Of a stretch of 31,288 nucleotides of DNA, positions 1 through 7,460 are shown in pieces. The notes beneath the pieces are model-generated. The model was not told the origin of the DNA, made no database searches, and was given only the letters and a program-made list of their open reading frames with translations. How positions within the stretch are numbered: the stretch's first letter is position 1; every line of letters begins with the position of its first letter. This stretch comes from an uncultured Pseudomonas sp. (lineage in GTDB: Bacteria; Pseudomonadota; Gammaproteobacteria; Pseudomonadales; Pseudomonadaceae), in NCBI GenBank assembly GCA_946886875.1, contig CAMPJN010000003.1, positions 1 to 31,288 of the forward strand, read 5' to 3'. The position numbers and the translations under genes are program-made.

Positions 1-687
1 GGCTTGATTGGCGACTACGACGAATCCGTTCCTGCGCATCAAGCCATCCCGCTTGCACTGCAGTTCGCTGCCGAGACGCTGCAGATCGATATCCAGTTCG
101 AGTGGGTTGCCACTGAAGAAATCACCTCCGTCTCGCGCATTGCCCGGTTCGACGGCCTATGGTGCGTGCCGGCAAGTCCCTATCGGAATATGGACGGCGC
201 ACTGCTCGCCATTGGCCATGCACGCCGCAATGCCGTTCCGTTCCTGGGTACCTGCGGCGGGTTTCAGCATGCGGTAATCGAGTACGCCCGGAATGTCCTC
301 GGCTGGCTCGATGCCGAGCATGCCGAAACCGCACCGGATGCCCCGCGCGCGGTTATTTCCGCGTTGGCGTGCTCATTGGTCGAGGTGACGAGCCCGGTTC
401 GCCTGTGCGCCAACACGCGGATCGCCTCGGCCTATGGCGTCAGCGAAATAACCGAGGGGTATCGATGCAGCTACGGGTTGAACCCCGAGTTTCAAGCGGC
501 GCTAGTCGCAGGCCCGCTTCGCGCAGCGGCCTACGATGAGGCGGGCGAAGTTCGCGCGGTGGAGCTGGAAAATCATCCGTTCTTCGTCGCGACCCTGTTT
601 CAACCGGAACGCAGTGCGCTCAAAGGAAATCCCGCGCCGCTGGTTGTTTCCTTTGTACGTGCCTGCGCCGGTGATACGGGTTTTTAG
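1..687 (+). CDS. PyrG-like class I glutamine amidotransferase domain protein (5' end outside window)
   Basis: A stand-alone glutamine amidotransferase domain resembling the C-terminal half of CTP synthase. The frame is open at base 1, and a TTG at base 4 is unlikely to be the true start, so the gene probably begins just upstream. Seen: an N-terminal GDYDESVPAH segment, the nucleophile elbow FLGTCGGFQH (Cys about residue 84 counting from base 4), and a C-terminal HPFFVATLFQPE segment. In ordinary class I amidotransferases the last motif is FHPE and its His completes the Cys-His-Glu triad; here Gln takes that place (about residue 200) while Glu is kept. This fits the family annotated as CTP synthase C-terminal region-related proteins. 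No synthetase domain is attached. Glutaminase activity is doubtful and the substrate is unknown. The next gene converges on it after 62 bases. Confidence 0.8.
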   Translation, partial: GLIGDYDESVPAHQAIPLALQFAAETLQIDIQFEWVATEEITSVSRIARFDGLWCVPASPYRNMDGALLAIGHARRNAVPFLGTCGGFQHAVIEYARNVLGWLDAEHAETAPDAPRAVISALACSLVEVTSPVRLCANTRIASAYGVSEITEGYRCSYGLNPEFQAALVAGPLRAAAYDEAGEVRAVELENHPFFVATLFQPERSALKGNPAPLVVSFVRACAGDTGF

Positions 688-749
688 GAAACCGCCGACT
701 GTTTCCGAGCATCGCATGGGCATGCAGGTTCAAGGTGGAAAGGCGGCAC

Positions 750-1397
750 TTATGGGGTCGCCGGTAAGGCCGCCACCTTTACTTCGGGATTTTCTCTGGG
801 CGTCAGTCTGAGCCAACCAAGTACCCGCGGATGTTCGATTGACCAGCGGCCAGCGTTCTGGGCAATCGGCAGGATCTCTCGCGAGCTGCCAAAGGGGCCG
901 GGGTTCTGTTGGGCGATTTCGATGTTGCTCTGGTCGACACGGGCAACGATGGCGACGTGGCCGTAGCGGTTGAACAGGGACGGGGCAAATACCAGCAGGT
1001 CTTCAGGTTGCGGCTGATCGAGGCCGCCGTTGTGAAATTGCAGCATCGCCCGCTGAGCGTTCAAGGCGCCGTCGCCGAGCTTGGGATCGAAGAAATCTTT
1101 GGCGTGACCATAGCTGTCGGGCATGCGGTGGTCGTAGCGCTCGAAGTAATAGCGTTTGACGAACTCCACGCACTGATAGCGCAGACCGAGGTTATAGCCG
1201 TCCACGCTCAGGTTGCGGCCCTGCACGCTGTTCACTCCGCCGTTGTAGTAGATGGCGACGCCGTTCAGCTCATCGAGCCGATCACCGACCTGATGCTGGC
1301 TGTTGGGATTGATACGGGTGACGCCTGCGTAAAGTGCCAGGGTAATCAGCGGCAGCAGCACGCAGGCGGCCACCAGGATGAGTCGACGCTTGTTCAT
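750..1397 (-). CDS. CHAP-domain amidase/endopeptidase, membrane-anchored or secreted
   Basis: A 215-residue protein with an N-terminal hydrophobic segment (about residues 5-24, after MNKRR) that is either a signal anchor or a signal peptide, followed by a CHAP domain. CHAP domains are papain-like cysteine amidases that cut peptidoglycan peptides or glutathionylspermidine. The expected catalytic Cys is in LRYQCVEFVKRYY (Cys76) and the His in NRYGHVAIVA (His147), with a polar third residue around IEIAQQN (160-165). The domain arrangement suggests action in the periplasm on the cell wall. The ATG at 1397 is chosen because the hydrophobic segment follows it directly; the ribosome binding site is poor. 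No cell-wall gene lies next to it to refine the substrate. Confidence 0.8.
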   Translation of the reverse strand: MNKRRLILVAACVLLPLITLALYAGVTRINPNSQHQVGDRLDELNGVAIYYNGGVNSVQGRNLSVDGYNLGLRYQCVEFVKRYYFERYDHRMPDSYGHAKDFFDPKLGDGALNAQRAMLQFHNGGLDQPQPEDLLVFAPSLFNRYGHVAIVARVDQSNIEIAQQNPGPFGSSREILPIAQNAGRWSIEHPRVLGWLRLTPRENPEVKVAALPATP

Positions 1398-1768
1398 GGT
1401 TGGGTCTTTAGCGTTTGCAGGCGAACCGGCTAGGTCGGGGGGACAATCCTACGGGGCATGGGGTTTGCCAAGCGTGGCAAAGTTCATATTTAAAGCAAAA
1501 AGCACCCTGCGTTGGAAGGGAGCGCGGCCTTCGACGTACCAGCCTAGTTTGACAATGGATGGCGTAGGGGCAGTGAGCACGTCAGTAAAAAATGTGATTT
1601 GCGTTCCCGGTGCTCGCTTGATTGATTAGGGCAATCGTCCTAATCTTTCGGTTTAGGACGATTGCCCTAGAACGAGGCTTTGCCGGAACCGAGTAGCGGG
1701 TCTTCCTCATCAGGTTGGCCAGCGGTGTTCAGAGAGTGTCTTTGTCAAAATGCCTGGAAGGTTTTTGT
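1398..1768. other. Intergenic region between the CHAP gene and the TetR gene
   Basis: A divergent intergenic stretch of 371 bases that must hold the promoters of both flanking genes. Its only striking content is the perfect 17-base inverted repeat at 1627-1669, listed separately. I see no convincing coding sequence in it. Confidence 0.6.
1627..1669. repeat. Perfect 17-bp inverted repeat upstream of the TetR gene
   Basis: Arms 1627-1643 and 1653-1669 are exact reverse complements (left arm begins TAGGGCAATCGTCCTA) with a 9-base loop TCTTTCGGT. As RNA this would form a very stable hairpin. No T-run follows on either strand, so it is not a textbook rho-independent terminator. It lies 99 bases before the TetR start codon and could be an operator, a leader hairpin or a small palindromic element. 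Confidence 0.8.
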
Positions 1769-2350
1769 ATGGGAAACAAATCAACACGCGACCATATTGT
1801 TGAAGAGGCTGACCGGCTGTTCTATCAGCAAGGGTTCGAGCACACGTCGTTTGCGCATATCGCAGAGGCTGTGAAGATTTCCCGTGGCAACTTTTATTAT
1901 CACTTCAAAACCAAAGATGAAATTCTTGATGCGGTCATCGATCTTCGTTTAGGCAATACCCAGACCATGCTGGATAAATGGCAGGTCGAGGGTGTAACTC
2001 CAACTGATCGTATTCGGAAATTCATCGATATTTTGCTTATGAATCAGGCCAAGATTAAACGTTACGGCTGCCCGGTGGGTACGCTCTGTAGCGAACTTAC
2101 CAAACTCGACCACGGCTCGCAGGGCGAGGCTGTAAAGTTGTTCACGCTGTTTCGTGCCTGGTTGCGCAAGCAGTTCGAACAACTTGGCCATAAAGCCAAT
2201 GCCGATGAAATGGCGATGCATTTGCTGGCCCGTAGTCAGGGTATCGCCACTTTGGCCAGTGCTTTTCATGATGAGCGGTTTATCGAGCAGGAAGTGCAGC
2301 AGTTATATGCATGGCTGAGCCTTAATGCAAAAAGAGCGGGCGACGGCTGA
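1769..2350 (+). CDS. TetR/AcrR family transcriptional regulator
   Basis: A 193-residue regulator. The N-terminal DNA-binding domain is typical: IVEEADRLFYQQGFEHTSFAHIAEAVKIS then RGNFYYHFKTKDEIL (about residues 10-55), with the recognition helix near 39-46. The rest is an all-helical ligand domain containing GCPVGTLCSEL, with Cys101 and Cys107. The start is the ATG at 1769, because GGAAGG at 1756-1761 sits seven bases before it; an upstream in-frame start at 1715 would add unconserved residues. It lies 29 bases before a YciI-like gene and is probably co-transcribed with it, so it may control that gene and itself in response to a small molecule. The ligand is unknown. Base composition is noticeably more AT-rich than in the genes after 7900. 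Confidence 0.9.
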   Translation: MGNKSTRDHIVEEADRLFYQQGFEHTSFAHIAEAVKISRGNFYYHFKTKDEILDAVIDLRLGNTQTMLDKWQVEGVTPTDRIRKFIDILLMNQAKIKRYGCPVGTLCSELTKLDHGSQGEAVKLFTLFRAWLRKQFEQLGHKANADEMAMHLLARSQGIATLASAFHDERFIEQEVQQLYAWLSLNAKRAGDG

Positions 2351-2379
2351 ATAAATAAACTCGCAAAAGGAGACGACCA

Positions 2380-2667
2380 ATGTTTATCATATTGCTAAAA
2401 TTTTCTGATAATAAAAGCCAGGCTGGACAGTATATGGCAGGTCACAAAGAGTGGATTCAGCGTGGTTTTGCTGATGGTGTATTTCTGATGGTGGGTAGCC
2501 TTCAGCCGAATCAGGGCGGCGCAATTCTGGCAAATGACACGACCTTGGAGGATCTGCAAAACCGGGTAAACGACGACCCCTTTGTTGCGGAGAATGTAGT
2601 TACGGCAGACATTCTGGGCATCTCGCCCAACCAGACTGATGAGCGGCTGAAGTTTCTTTTACCTTGA
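2380..2667 (+). CDS. YciI family protein
   Basis: A 95-residue protein with the YciI alpha/beta ferredoxin-like fold pattern: an N-terminal strand MFIILLKFSD, then AGHKEWIQRGFADGVFLMVGSLQP, where His22 is the usual conserved His of the family. YciI proteins are small dimeric enzymes or enzyme-like proteins; a few act as dehalogenases or lactone isomerases, but most have no assigned reaction. AGGAG at 2370-2374 precedes the ATG. It follows the TetR gene by 29 bases, so a TetR-controlled detoxification or catabolic step is a reasonable guess, with no direct evidence for a substrate. Confidence 0.85.
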   Translation: MFIILLKFSDNKSQAGQYMAGHKEWIQRGFADGVFLMVGSLQPNQGGAILANDTTLEDLQNRVNDDPFVAENVVTADILGISPNQTDERLKFLLP

Positions 2668-3133
2668 TTACGCGTCGGCCGTTATTACAGCAACCTCTCA
2701 ATTTCGAGAATAAAGCAGTCCAATCTGTGGATAGAGATCGGCGACATCGGGCTTGGCTATAAGTTTCCTGGGTGCGGCAGATATTTAGTCAAATATTCGG
2801 GTCGGGTTTTCTGGGTGGTGTCAAGGAATATGTTTGGAGGGGGCAAAAGAGGATTTTTTCTTTGCCAGTCAGGTTGCTAACAATATGATATCTATCGATA
2901 AATTATTATATTGATGGCGTTCTAGTTGAGTCGGTTTTTTGTTTTATGGCAAATGTTGGGCGCATTTATAGTGCGGAAATAGCTGCAAATATCCGATGAC
3001 TGGTAAGTTTTGTTTGATTGTGATTTGTGTTGAGTTATTTATCTTTCTAATTGTTCTATAAGTGTTTGCTAATTATAGGTATTGGGCCTAAGTTGGAGTG
3101 TCAATTATGACGGTTTAACTTAAGAGGGCCTGT
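2668..3133. other. AT-rich intergenic region before the autotransporter
   Basis: 466 bases with no convincing gene. Composition falls well below the rest of the window (by hand count 17 of the 60 bases at 2881-2940 are G or C). Such AT-rich upstream DNA is typical of surface-protein genes silenced by H-NS/MvaT-type proteins in pseudomonads, but that is inference. It should contain the promoter of the autotransporter gene; several TATA-like hexamers occur and I could not choose one. A ribosome binding site AGAGGG is at 3123-3128. Confidence 0.6.
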
Positions 3134-5230
3134 ATGAAAATCAGCTTGATTTCTGTAGCTGTGGCTGCTGCCATTGTGGCTTGGGCTCCTGTTAGTTTGG
3201 CTCGCGAGGCCGTCGCGCTTCCTGGCGTCGTTGGGGCGGAAGGTGAGCTGAATGGTGTCGACACCACGGGTGGCGCCACATTGACCATTACCGATGGTCA
3301 GAACATCAATACTAATAACGATCTCGGTGGTGCTTTTACCACGGCCTCTCATAACACAGGCGATCTTCTATTTCTTGGCGACTCGACGGTAACCGGTTCT
3401 ACCGGCCAGCCAGGTGTTCTATTTCTCAATATCAGTGCCGGTTCCGCCGGTAATACAGTTAACTTTAATGGCGACGTATTCGCCACTACCACCCAAGTCA
3501 GCGGGGAAGGTACTGTAAATTTCAACGGTGACGTCATATCGGCACCTGTGTTCGTCGGCGATGGTTTTATTAATCTCGGCGCAGGGCAACTGCTGACGGG
3601 CGCCATTACGACCAATACCGCGAATACCGGTACTTTGACCCTGAATAGCGGCAGCACTGTAAATGGCGCCATTGGCGGCGCAAGCGGGCTCAAGCAGATC
3701 AATGTATCGGGCGGCGATGCTTCCATCACTGGTGCGGTACAAGCGCAAGGATTCAATCTCGGCGCTAATACCCTGGCCATCACCGGGGCGTTGACCACTA
3801 ACACCAACGGCACTATTGCAACCTCCCTGGCCGGTAATACCGTATACGGCAATATCCAGCCGTCCGGCGCTTCGAATATCAATGCTGCCGGTATTACGGT
3901 TATTCCAACTGTAACGGGTGTGCTTACTGCCGGGACGACCTTCACTATTGTCGGTGGCCTGGCGGGTACCAACGGGGCTACCGTAACCGTCCTCAACACC
4001 AACCCGCTTTACACCTTCTCCAGTGTGCCGACCACCACTGGCGACGTGCTCATCACCGTTGAGTCGGTTTCCTTGGGCGCACCCGTTGCCGATGTGGTTG
4101 CAGGGGCATTGCTGGGTTCGGCTGCTCCGGTGGGTTCCGATGTACAAGCCGTGCAGGGTGCCGTGCTGGCTCTGCCCAATGCTGCGGCCGTCACCAATGC
4201 CTTGGCTCAATTGGCCCCTAGCAGTACCAATCTGGCAGCACCCTGGGTAGCAGGGCAGGCCACGCGCCTTATGGAAGACATGTTGCAAGCGCGTGTGGAT
4301 GAGATCCAGAGCATGTGCTGCGACACCAGTTGCGGAGCCGATCAACCGCAACAAGACGCGCAGAAGTGTAAAGGCGACGAGCAGCCGAGCAATTGGTGGG
4401 CTAAGACCTTTGGCAATGTAGGCAGTCAGGGCGATGTCGATGGCAGTTACGGTTACGACTCTAAAACCTACGGTTTGGTAGTGGCCTATGACCGGCCGGT
4501 AAGCGAGAACACCCGGATTGGTCTCAGCGCTGGTTATGCGAATAGCACAATTGACGGCAACAATTCGTCTGGCGAGACCACAGTCGATTCTTACCAGCTG
4601 ACCAGCTATCTCAACTACACCCCGGGCCCTTGGTACGTACAAGGCGCTTTGACAGCCGGGGTGGATCGTTATGAAGGCGAACGTCAGATCAGCTTCCCAG
4701 GTGTGAGTCGCGTTGCTAAATCCGATTACGATGGGCAGCAGTACACGGCGCTGGTCTCGGCCGGAAAGCACTTCTACTTCGATCAGGAAGTTACCCTTAC
4801 CCCCTTCGCTTCTTTGCAGACTTCGCTTATCAAAGTCGACGGCTATAAAGAAAGCGGTGCCGGTGGCTTGAATCATCGTGTGGATGACCAGGATTACCAC
4901 CTGACTCAATCGGGCGTAGGCGTGAAGCTGGAGCGTGTCATTCGATCCGGCGCCAGCACCTATTCCCCGGAAGTCCATGTCAAGTGGCTGCACGATTTCA
5001 GCGATACCACCACTGAGCAGACCGCAGCCTTCGTCGGTGGCGGCTCGGAATTTAGGGTGGAAGGCATAGAGCAGGATCGTGATCTGTACAACGTGGGCGC
5101 GGGCGTTACTTTCCTGTCCTGCAACTGCGATAACAGCTCTTGGACGGTCAAGGGGCAATACGACTATAAGTGGAACGACAGCGACTACACGTCGAACCAA
5201 TTGTCACTTATAGCCAGTCTCAAATACTAA
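3134..5230 (+). CDS. Autotransporter (type Va) with outer-membrane beta-barrel domain
   Basis: A 698-residue surface protein. A signal peptide, MKISLISVAVAAAIVAWAPVSLA, is followed by a Gly/Asn/Thr-rich passenger (about 25-390) with short beta-helix-like repeats such as NTGTLTLNSGSTVNG and VNFNGDV, then a C-terminal autotransporter barrel (about 420-698) with alternating aromatic strands and a final aromatic Tyr (LSLIASLKY). Passenger function is unknown; repeats of this kind are found in adhesins and in uncharacterised autotransporters. Odd points: a cysteine cluster at Cys395, 396, 400 and 412 right before the barrel, and Cys663 and Cys665 in a late barrel strand, whereas autotransporters usually avoid Cys. 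AGAGGG at 3123-3128 sets the ATG start. An inverted repeat at 5277-5329 lies just after the stop. Confidence 0.9.
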   Translation: MKISLISVAVAAAIVAWAPVSLAREAVALPGVVGAEGELNGVDTTGGATLTITDGQNINTNNDLGGAFTTASHNTGDLLFLGDSTVTGSTGQPGVLFLNISAGSAGNTVNFNGDVFATTTQVSGEGTVNFNGDVISAPVFVGDGFINLGAGQLLTGAITTNTANTGTLTLNSGSTVNGAIGGASGLKQINVSGGDASITGAVQAQGFNLGANTLAITGALTTNTNGTIATSLAGNTVYGNIQPSGASNINAAGITVIPTVTGVLTAGTTFTIVGGLAGTNGATVTVLNTNPLYTFSSVPTTTGDVLITVESVSLGAPVADVVAGALLGSAAPVGSDVQAVQGAVLALPNAAAVTNALAQLAPSSTNLAAPWVAGQATRLMEDMLQARVDEIQSMCCDTSCGADQPQQDAQKCKGDEQPSNWWAKTFGNVGSQGDVDGSYGYDSKTYGLVVAYDRPVSENTRIGLSAGYANSTIDGNNSSGETTVDSYQLTSYLNYTPGPWYVQGALTAGVDRYEGERQISFPGVSRVAKSDYDGQQYTALVSAGKHFYFDQEVTLTPFASLQTSLIKVDGYKESGAGGLNHRVDDQDYHLTQSGVGVKLERVIRSGASTYSPEVHVKWLHDFSDTTTEQTAAFVGGGSEFRVEGIEQDRDLYNVGAGVTFLSCNCDNSSWTVKGQYDYKWNDSDYTSNQLSLIASLKY

Positions 5231-5276
5231 GAGGCTACTGTCGGTGGCTGCTCAAGTGGCTCTGAGCTAAAGCGGA

Positions 5277-5329
5277 GCCGATCCATTTGCTTTTGCCGTC
5301 AAGGCATTGAGGTGAGCAAATGGATCGGC
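5277..5329. terminator. 15-bp inverted repeat between convergent genes, possible bidirectional terminator
   Basis: Arms 5277-5291 (GCCGATCCATTTGCT) and 5315-5329 (AGCAAATGGATCGGC) are perfect reverse complements with a 23-base loop. It sits 46 bases after the autotransporter stop and 4 bases after the stop of the convergent membrane-protein gene, the expected place for a shared transcript end. No T-run follows on either strand, so termination is plausible rather than certain. Confidence 0.55.
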
Positions 5330-5333
5330 ACCA

Positions 5334-5723
5334 TTAAGACGGGTATTGCAGCAGTATCCGCCATACGAAAAGGGGGATTATCGTATTGAAGGTCTCTGCT
5401 AGTACGGCCAGCATGAGTGGGGACCACCACCGCCACCCCGGGCGCCCAGCAGCGGCGTTCGGGCCAGGGCGAAAGCATCTTGGAAACCAAGCAACGCCCA
5501 TCGCCAGCTGAGTCGCCAGCATTGCAATACTCAGCGACCCCTCCCATTGCAGGTCCATTAGGTAGCCAGCGACATAGAAAACCAGGAGAGTGGGCAGGAC
5601 GTACTTGGCTAATGCCGGTACGCCCAACCTGAGCCCTGAGGCGAGAGCTGTCGCTATAGTGGCCGCAACCACGGCACCCAGAATGGTGCCGTGCGCTATC
5701 AGGAAAACCTGGGCGTATGTCAC
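5334..5723 (-). CDS. Small integral membrane protein, unknown function
   Basis: 129 residues, mostly hydrophobic, with about four membrane segments: roughly 5-28, 38-55, 65-80 and 100-122. A short hydrophilic, Pro/Gly-rich loop (FRPGPNAAAGRPGWRWW) precedes the last one. I do not recognise the family. It starts with GTG at 5723, eight bases after an AGAGG ribosome binding site. Its start is 21 bases after the stop of the secreted-protein gene, so the two are very likely one operon, and a partnership between a periplasmic cysteine protein and this membrane protein is plausible. Whether it is a transporter, an anchor or something else cannot be told. Confidence 0.7.
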   Translation of the reverse strand: MTYAQVFLIAHGTILGAVVAATIATALASGLRLGVPALAKYVLPTLLVFYVAGYLMDLQWEGSLSIAMLATQLAMGVAWFPRCFRPGPNAAAGRPGWRWWSPLMLAVLAETFNTIIPLFVWRILLQYPS

Positions 5724-5744
5724 GTCAGTAGCCTCTTCAAGCTC

Positions 5745-6248
5745 TTAAAGTTTCTTGAGATAGGTCCTTCTGTTCGACCATGTCTCGAAATAGTAGAGTC
5801 GGTAATCCTGCATGGAGTGGCAGACGTCGCCGCGGTAGGCGCCTGGCGGAAACCAGTCCCTGGTGACTGCTTCGCAGGTCCTCAGGATTGCGACCTTGTT
5901 GGCGTCGGGCCAGCCTTTTCGCCAGCTTCTGACGATGTGGTTGGCCATCTGCACAAAATTGGTAGGGGTTGAATTGCTGCTGGTAATCTTGATGATTCCC
6001 GCGCAGGTGACGAAATCGGCCTTGTTGACCTCCATCATCAAGCCTTCCAGACGATTCCAGGCCTTCGCTGTGTACACGGAGCCGCATATCCGTTTATTCG
6101 TCTGCGCTTGCGCCAGCGAGGGCGTCAATAATACCGCCGCCCCTACGGCCGCTATGCGTACTCCAGCCGTCTGCGCCAGGGGCACCAGCGAACTTGAAAC
6201 CGCCAGTAGGCATGATATTGCAGCCTTTCCGAGTTTGTTCATTGCCAT
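5745..6248 (-). CDS. Secreted/periplasmic four-cysteine protein, unknown function
   Basis: A 167-residue protein. The ATG at 6248 (MAMNKLGK) is chosen over longer in-frame starts because AAGGAAGG lies five bases before it. The N-terminus has a long hydrophobic export region ending in LTPSLAQAQ, a plausible signal peptidase site about 45-50 residues in, which is unusually long. The mature part of about 120 residues has exactly four cysteines (in RICGS, VTCAG, RTCEA and DVCHS), as expected for two disulfides in the periplasm or outside the cell, and ends in a basic, aromatic tail. I do not recognise a family. A direct repeat at 6270-6312 lies just upstream, and the gene for the small membrane protein follows after 21 bases. 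Confidence 0.75.
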   Translation of the reverse strand: MAMNKLGKAAISCLLAVSSSLVPLAQTAGVRIAAVGAAVLLTPSLAQAQTNKRICGSVYTAKAWNRLEGLMMEVNKADFVTCAGIIKITSSNSTPTNFVQMANHIVRSWRKGWPDANKVAILRTCEAVTRDWFPPGAYRGDVCHSMQDYRLYYFETWSNRRTYLKKL

Positions 6249-6785
6249 AATTGCCTTCCTTCTTGTTGTTGTATTAAGTGTCAAGCCAAGATGCCTTAGT
6301 GTTTTAAGTGTCCTGGCTTGCAATTATGTTGAGTTATCTGTTCGTGTCGCGACGACGCTCGCTTGGGTTTTATAATTCCCGCACTCACGTCGTCTGACTG
6401 GAGCTGCGAAAATTCGCGCTTAGTCGACAATTCGGAGTCTAGTGATGAAGTTGTGTGTGGTATATCGGGAGAGAGCCTAGATATATATAGGGATCCCCCT
6501 ACGACATGTAGGTTGTTCTTTCAGAGTGGGTCGCTATATGTCGATACTAATTAAATAAATATTTTTATATTTCTTTTTGTTAGATGTAAGGCTGGCAAAT
6601 ATCCATCTGGGATCGCTTCGCGATCTGATTTGCGATGCGACTGAAACCGCCAGCTATAAATCGCTGAGAAGCAGCGAAACTATTATCGGGGTGCCAAGCT
6701 CGGCGAGCTGACGAAGCTTGGGGTCGATCGGGCGGCTTTCTGCTTGTGAGGCGTATGGGGGCAGGCTGGCACGGGGCAAATGGGG
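6249..6785. other. Intergenic region between gspC and the four-cysteine protein gene
   Basis: 537 bases with no convincing gene; a possible 63-codon frame on the plus strand (6363-6554) has no recognisable features. It contains the direct repeats at 6270-6312, an AT-rich tract around 6480-6580, and a short GATCGC-TTC-GCGATC hairpin at 6611-6625. It should hold the promoter of the four-cysteine gene and the end of the gspC transcript. Confidence 0.55.
6270..6312. promoter_or_regulatory. Pair of 13-bp direct repeats upstream of the four-cysteine protein gene
   Basis: TGTATTAAGTGTC at 6270-6282 and TGTTTTAAGTGTC at 6300-6312 match at 12 of 13 bases and repeat with a 30-base period, about three helical turns. 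They lie 22-64 bases before the ATG at 6248 (minus strand). On the coding strand one copy overlaps a TTGACA hexamer. Same-face direct repeats this close to a start are typical of activator or repressor binding, but the regulator is unknown. Confidence 0.4.
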
Positions 6786-7460
6786 TCAGTCACTTGCCGT
6801 CGTCTGCTCGGCAGGGTCTTCATCAAGGTCTTTGATAACTTGGTCGCTGGCCAGCATCACCCGCTTGCGTACTGCATCCATACGCTGTTCCAGTTGCTCG
6901 GGACTTTCCTCTTCATACTCGCTGAACTGGCCCACTGGTTCGTCGTACTGGGGTGGCTCGCTATAGGCACTGTCATCATATGCACTGTAATCAGCGGCTA
7001 TGTTCTGGGAGGGAGGGGCGGCGGGAAAAGGCAGGGTCTCCAGGCGGCCCTGGCGCTCGAGCTCGATGCGGTCGCGGTACACGGCGTGCAGGCGGATGCC
7101 GTCCACCAGCTCGCTGCCAATGGCGACGCGTTGGGATGCACTGCCTTCGCGCTGGACGATGGCGCTCGAACGTTGCGGATCGATATGCACGAAACTACCG
7201 AGCAGAGTCAGGTGCAGATTGGTGGTCGGCGGCGCGCCATTTTCCTGCGTAACGGTGCCGAACAGCACGGCCAGTTGAGCAGGTGCCGCGTGCTGCTGGT
7301 GATTGCTGGGCGGTGGCGTATCGAGGCCGGTCGACGGCGTATGCGCCAGTCGGAACCAGTCCAGGGTTTGCCAAGCCAGGCTGATGCACATGAGTACGAT
7401 CAGCAGCATGCCCAGTAAAAGCGGAGCCTGCTGTTGCAGGCGGGAAAGACGCGAACGCAA
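6786..7460 (-). CDS. gspC: Type II secretion inner-membrane component GspC-like protein (orphan)
   Basis: A 224-residue bitopic protein: a short cytoplasmic N-terminus, one membrane helix (about 12-36), a Pro-rich linker, then a GspC homology-region domain (about 62-126, with LHLTLLGSFVHIDPQRSSAI, EGSASQRVAIGSELVDGIRL and VYRDRIELERQG). GspC links the inner-membrane platform to the GspD secretin. In place of a PDZ domain the C-terminus is acidic, Tyr-rich and probably coiled-coil (about 170-224), as in XcpP-type proteins. The start is a TTG at 7460, supported by GGAG eight bases upstream; no ATG fits. Neither neighbour is a secretion gene, so if functional it must serve a system encoded elsewhere. 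Confidence 0.75.
   Translation of the reverse strand: MRSRLSRLQQQAPLLLGMLLIVLMCISLAWQTLDWFRLAHTPSTGLDTPPPSNHQQHAAPAQLAVLFGTVTQENGAPPTTNLHLTLLGSFVHIDPQRSSAIVQREGSASQRVAIGSELVDGIRLHAVYRDRIELERQGRLETLPFPAAPPSQNIAADYSAYDDSAYSEPPQYDEPVGQFSEYEEESPEQLEQRMDAVRKRVMLASDQVIKDLDEDPAEQTTASD

Noticed and set aside
1..687. Selenocysteine-containing protein
   Set aside because: Related proteins have been named as possible selenoproteins, but this frame has no internal TGA and keeps an ordinary Cys at the nucleophile.
2845..2872. Hairpin GGCAAAAGA...TCTTTGCC in the AT-rich spacer
   Set aside because: Imperfect, mostly A/T pairs and no T-run after it; likely to occur by chance in such AT-rich DNA.
3419..5200. 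A 593-codon open frame on the minus strand
   Set aside because: It lies entirely antisense to the autotransporter, which has a signal peptide, passenger repeats and barrel; the antisense protein has no recognisable features.
6363..6554. A 63-codon plus-strand frame between gspC and the four-cysteine gene
   Set aside because: No ribosome binding site or protein features stand out, and the region is expected to be promoter DNA for the minus-strand gene.
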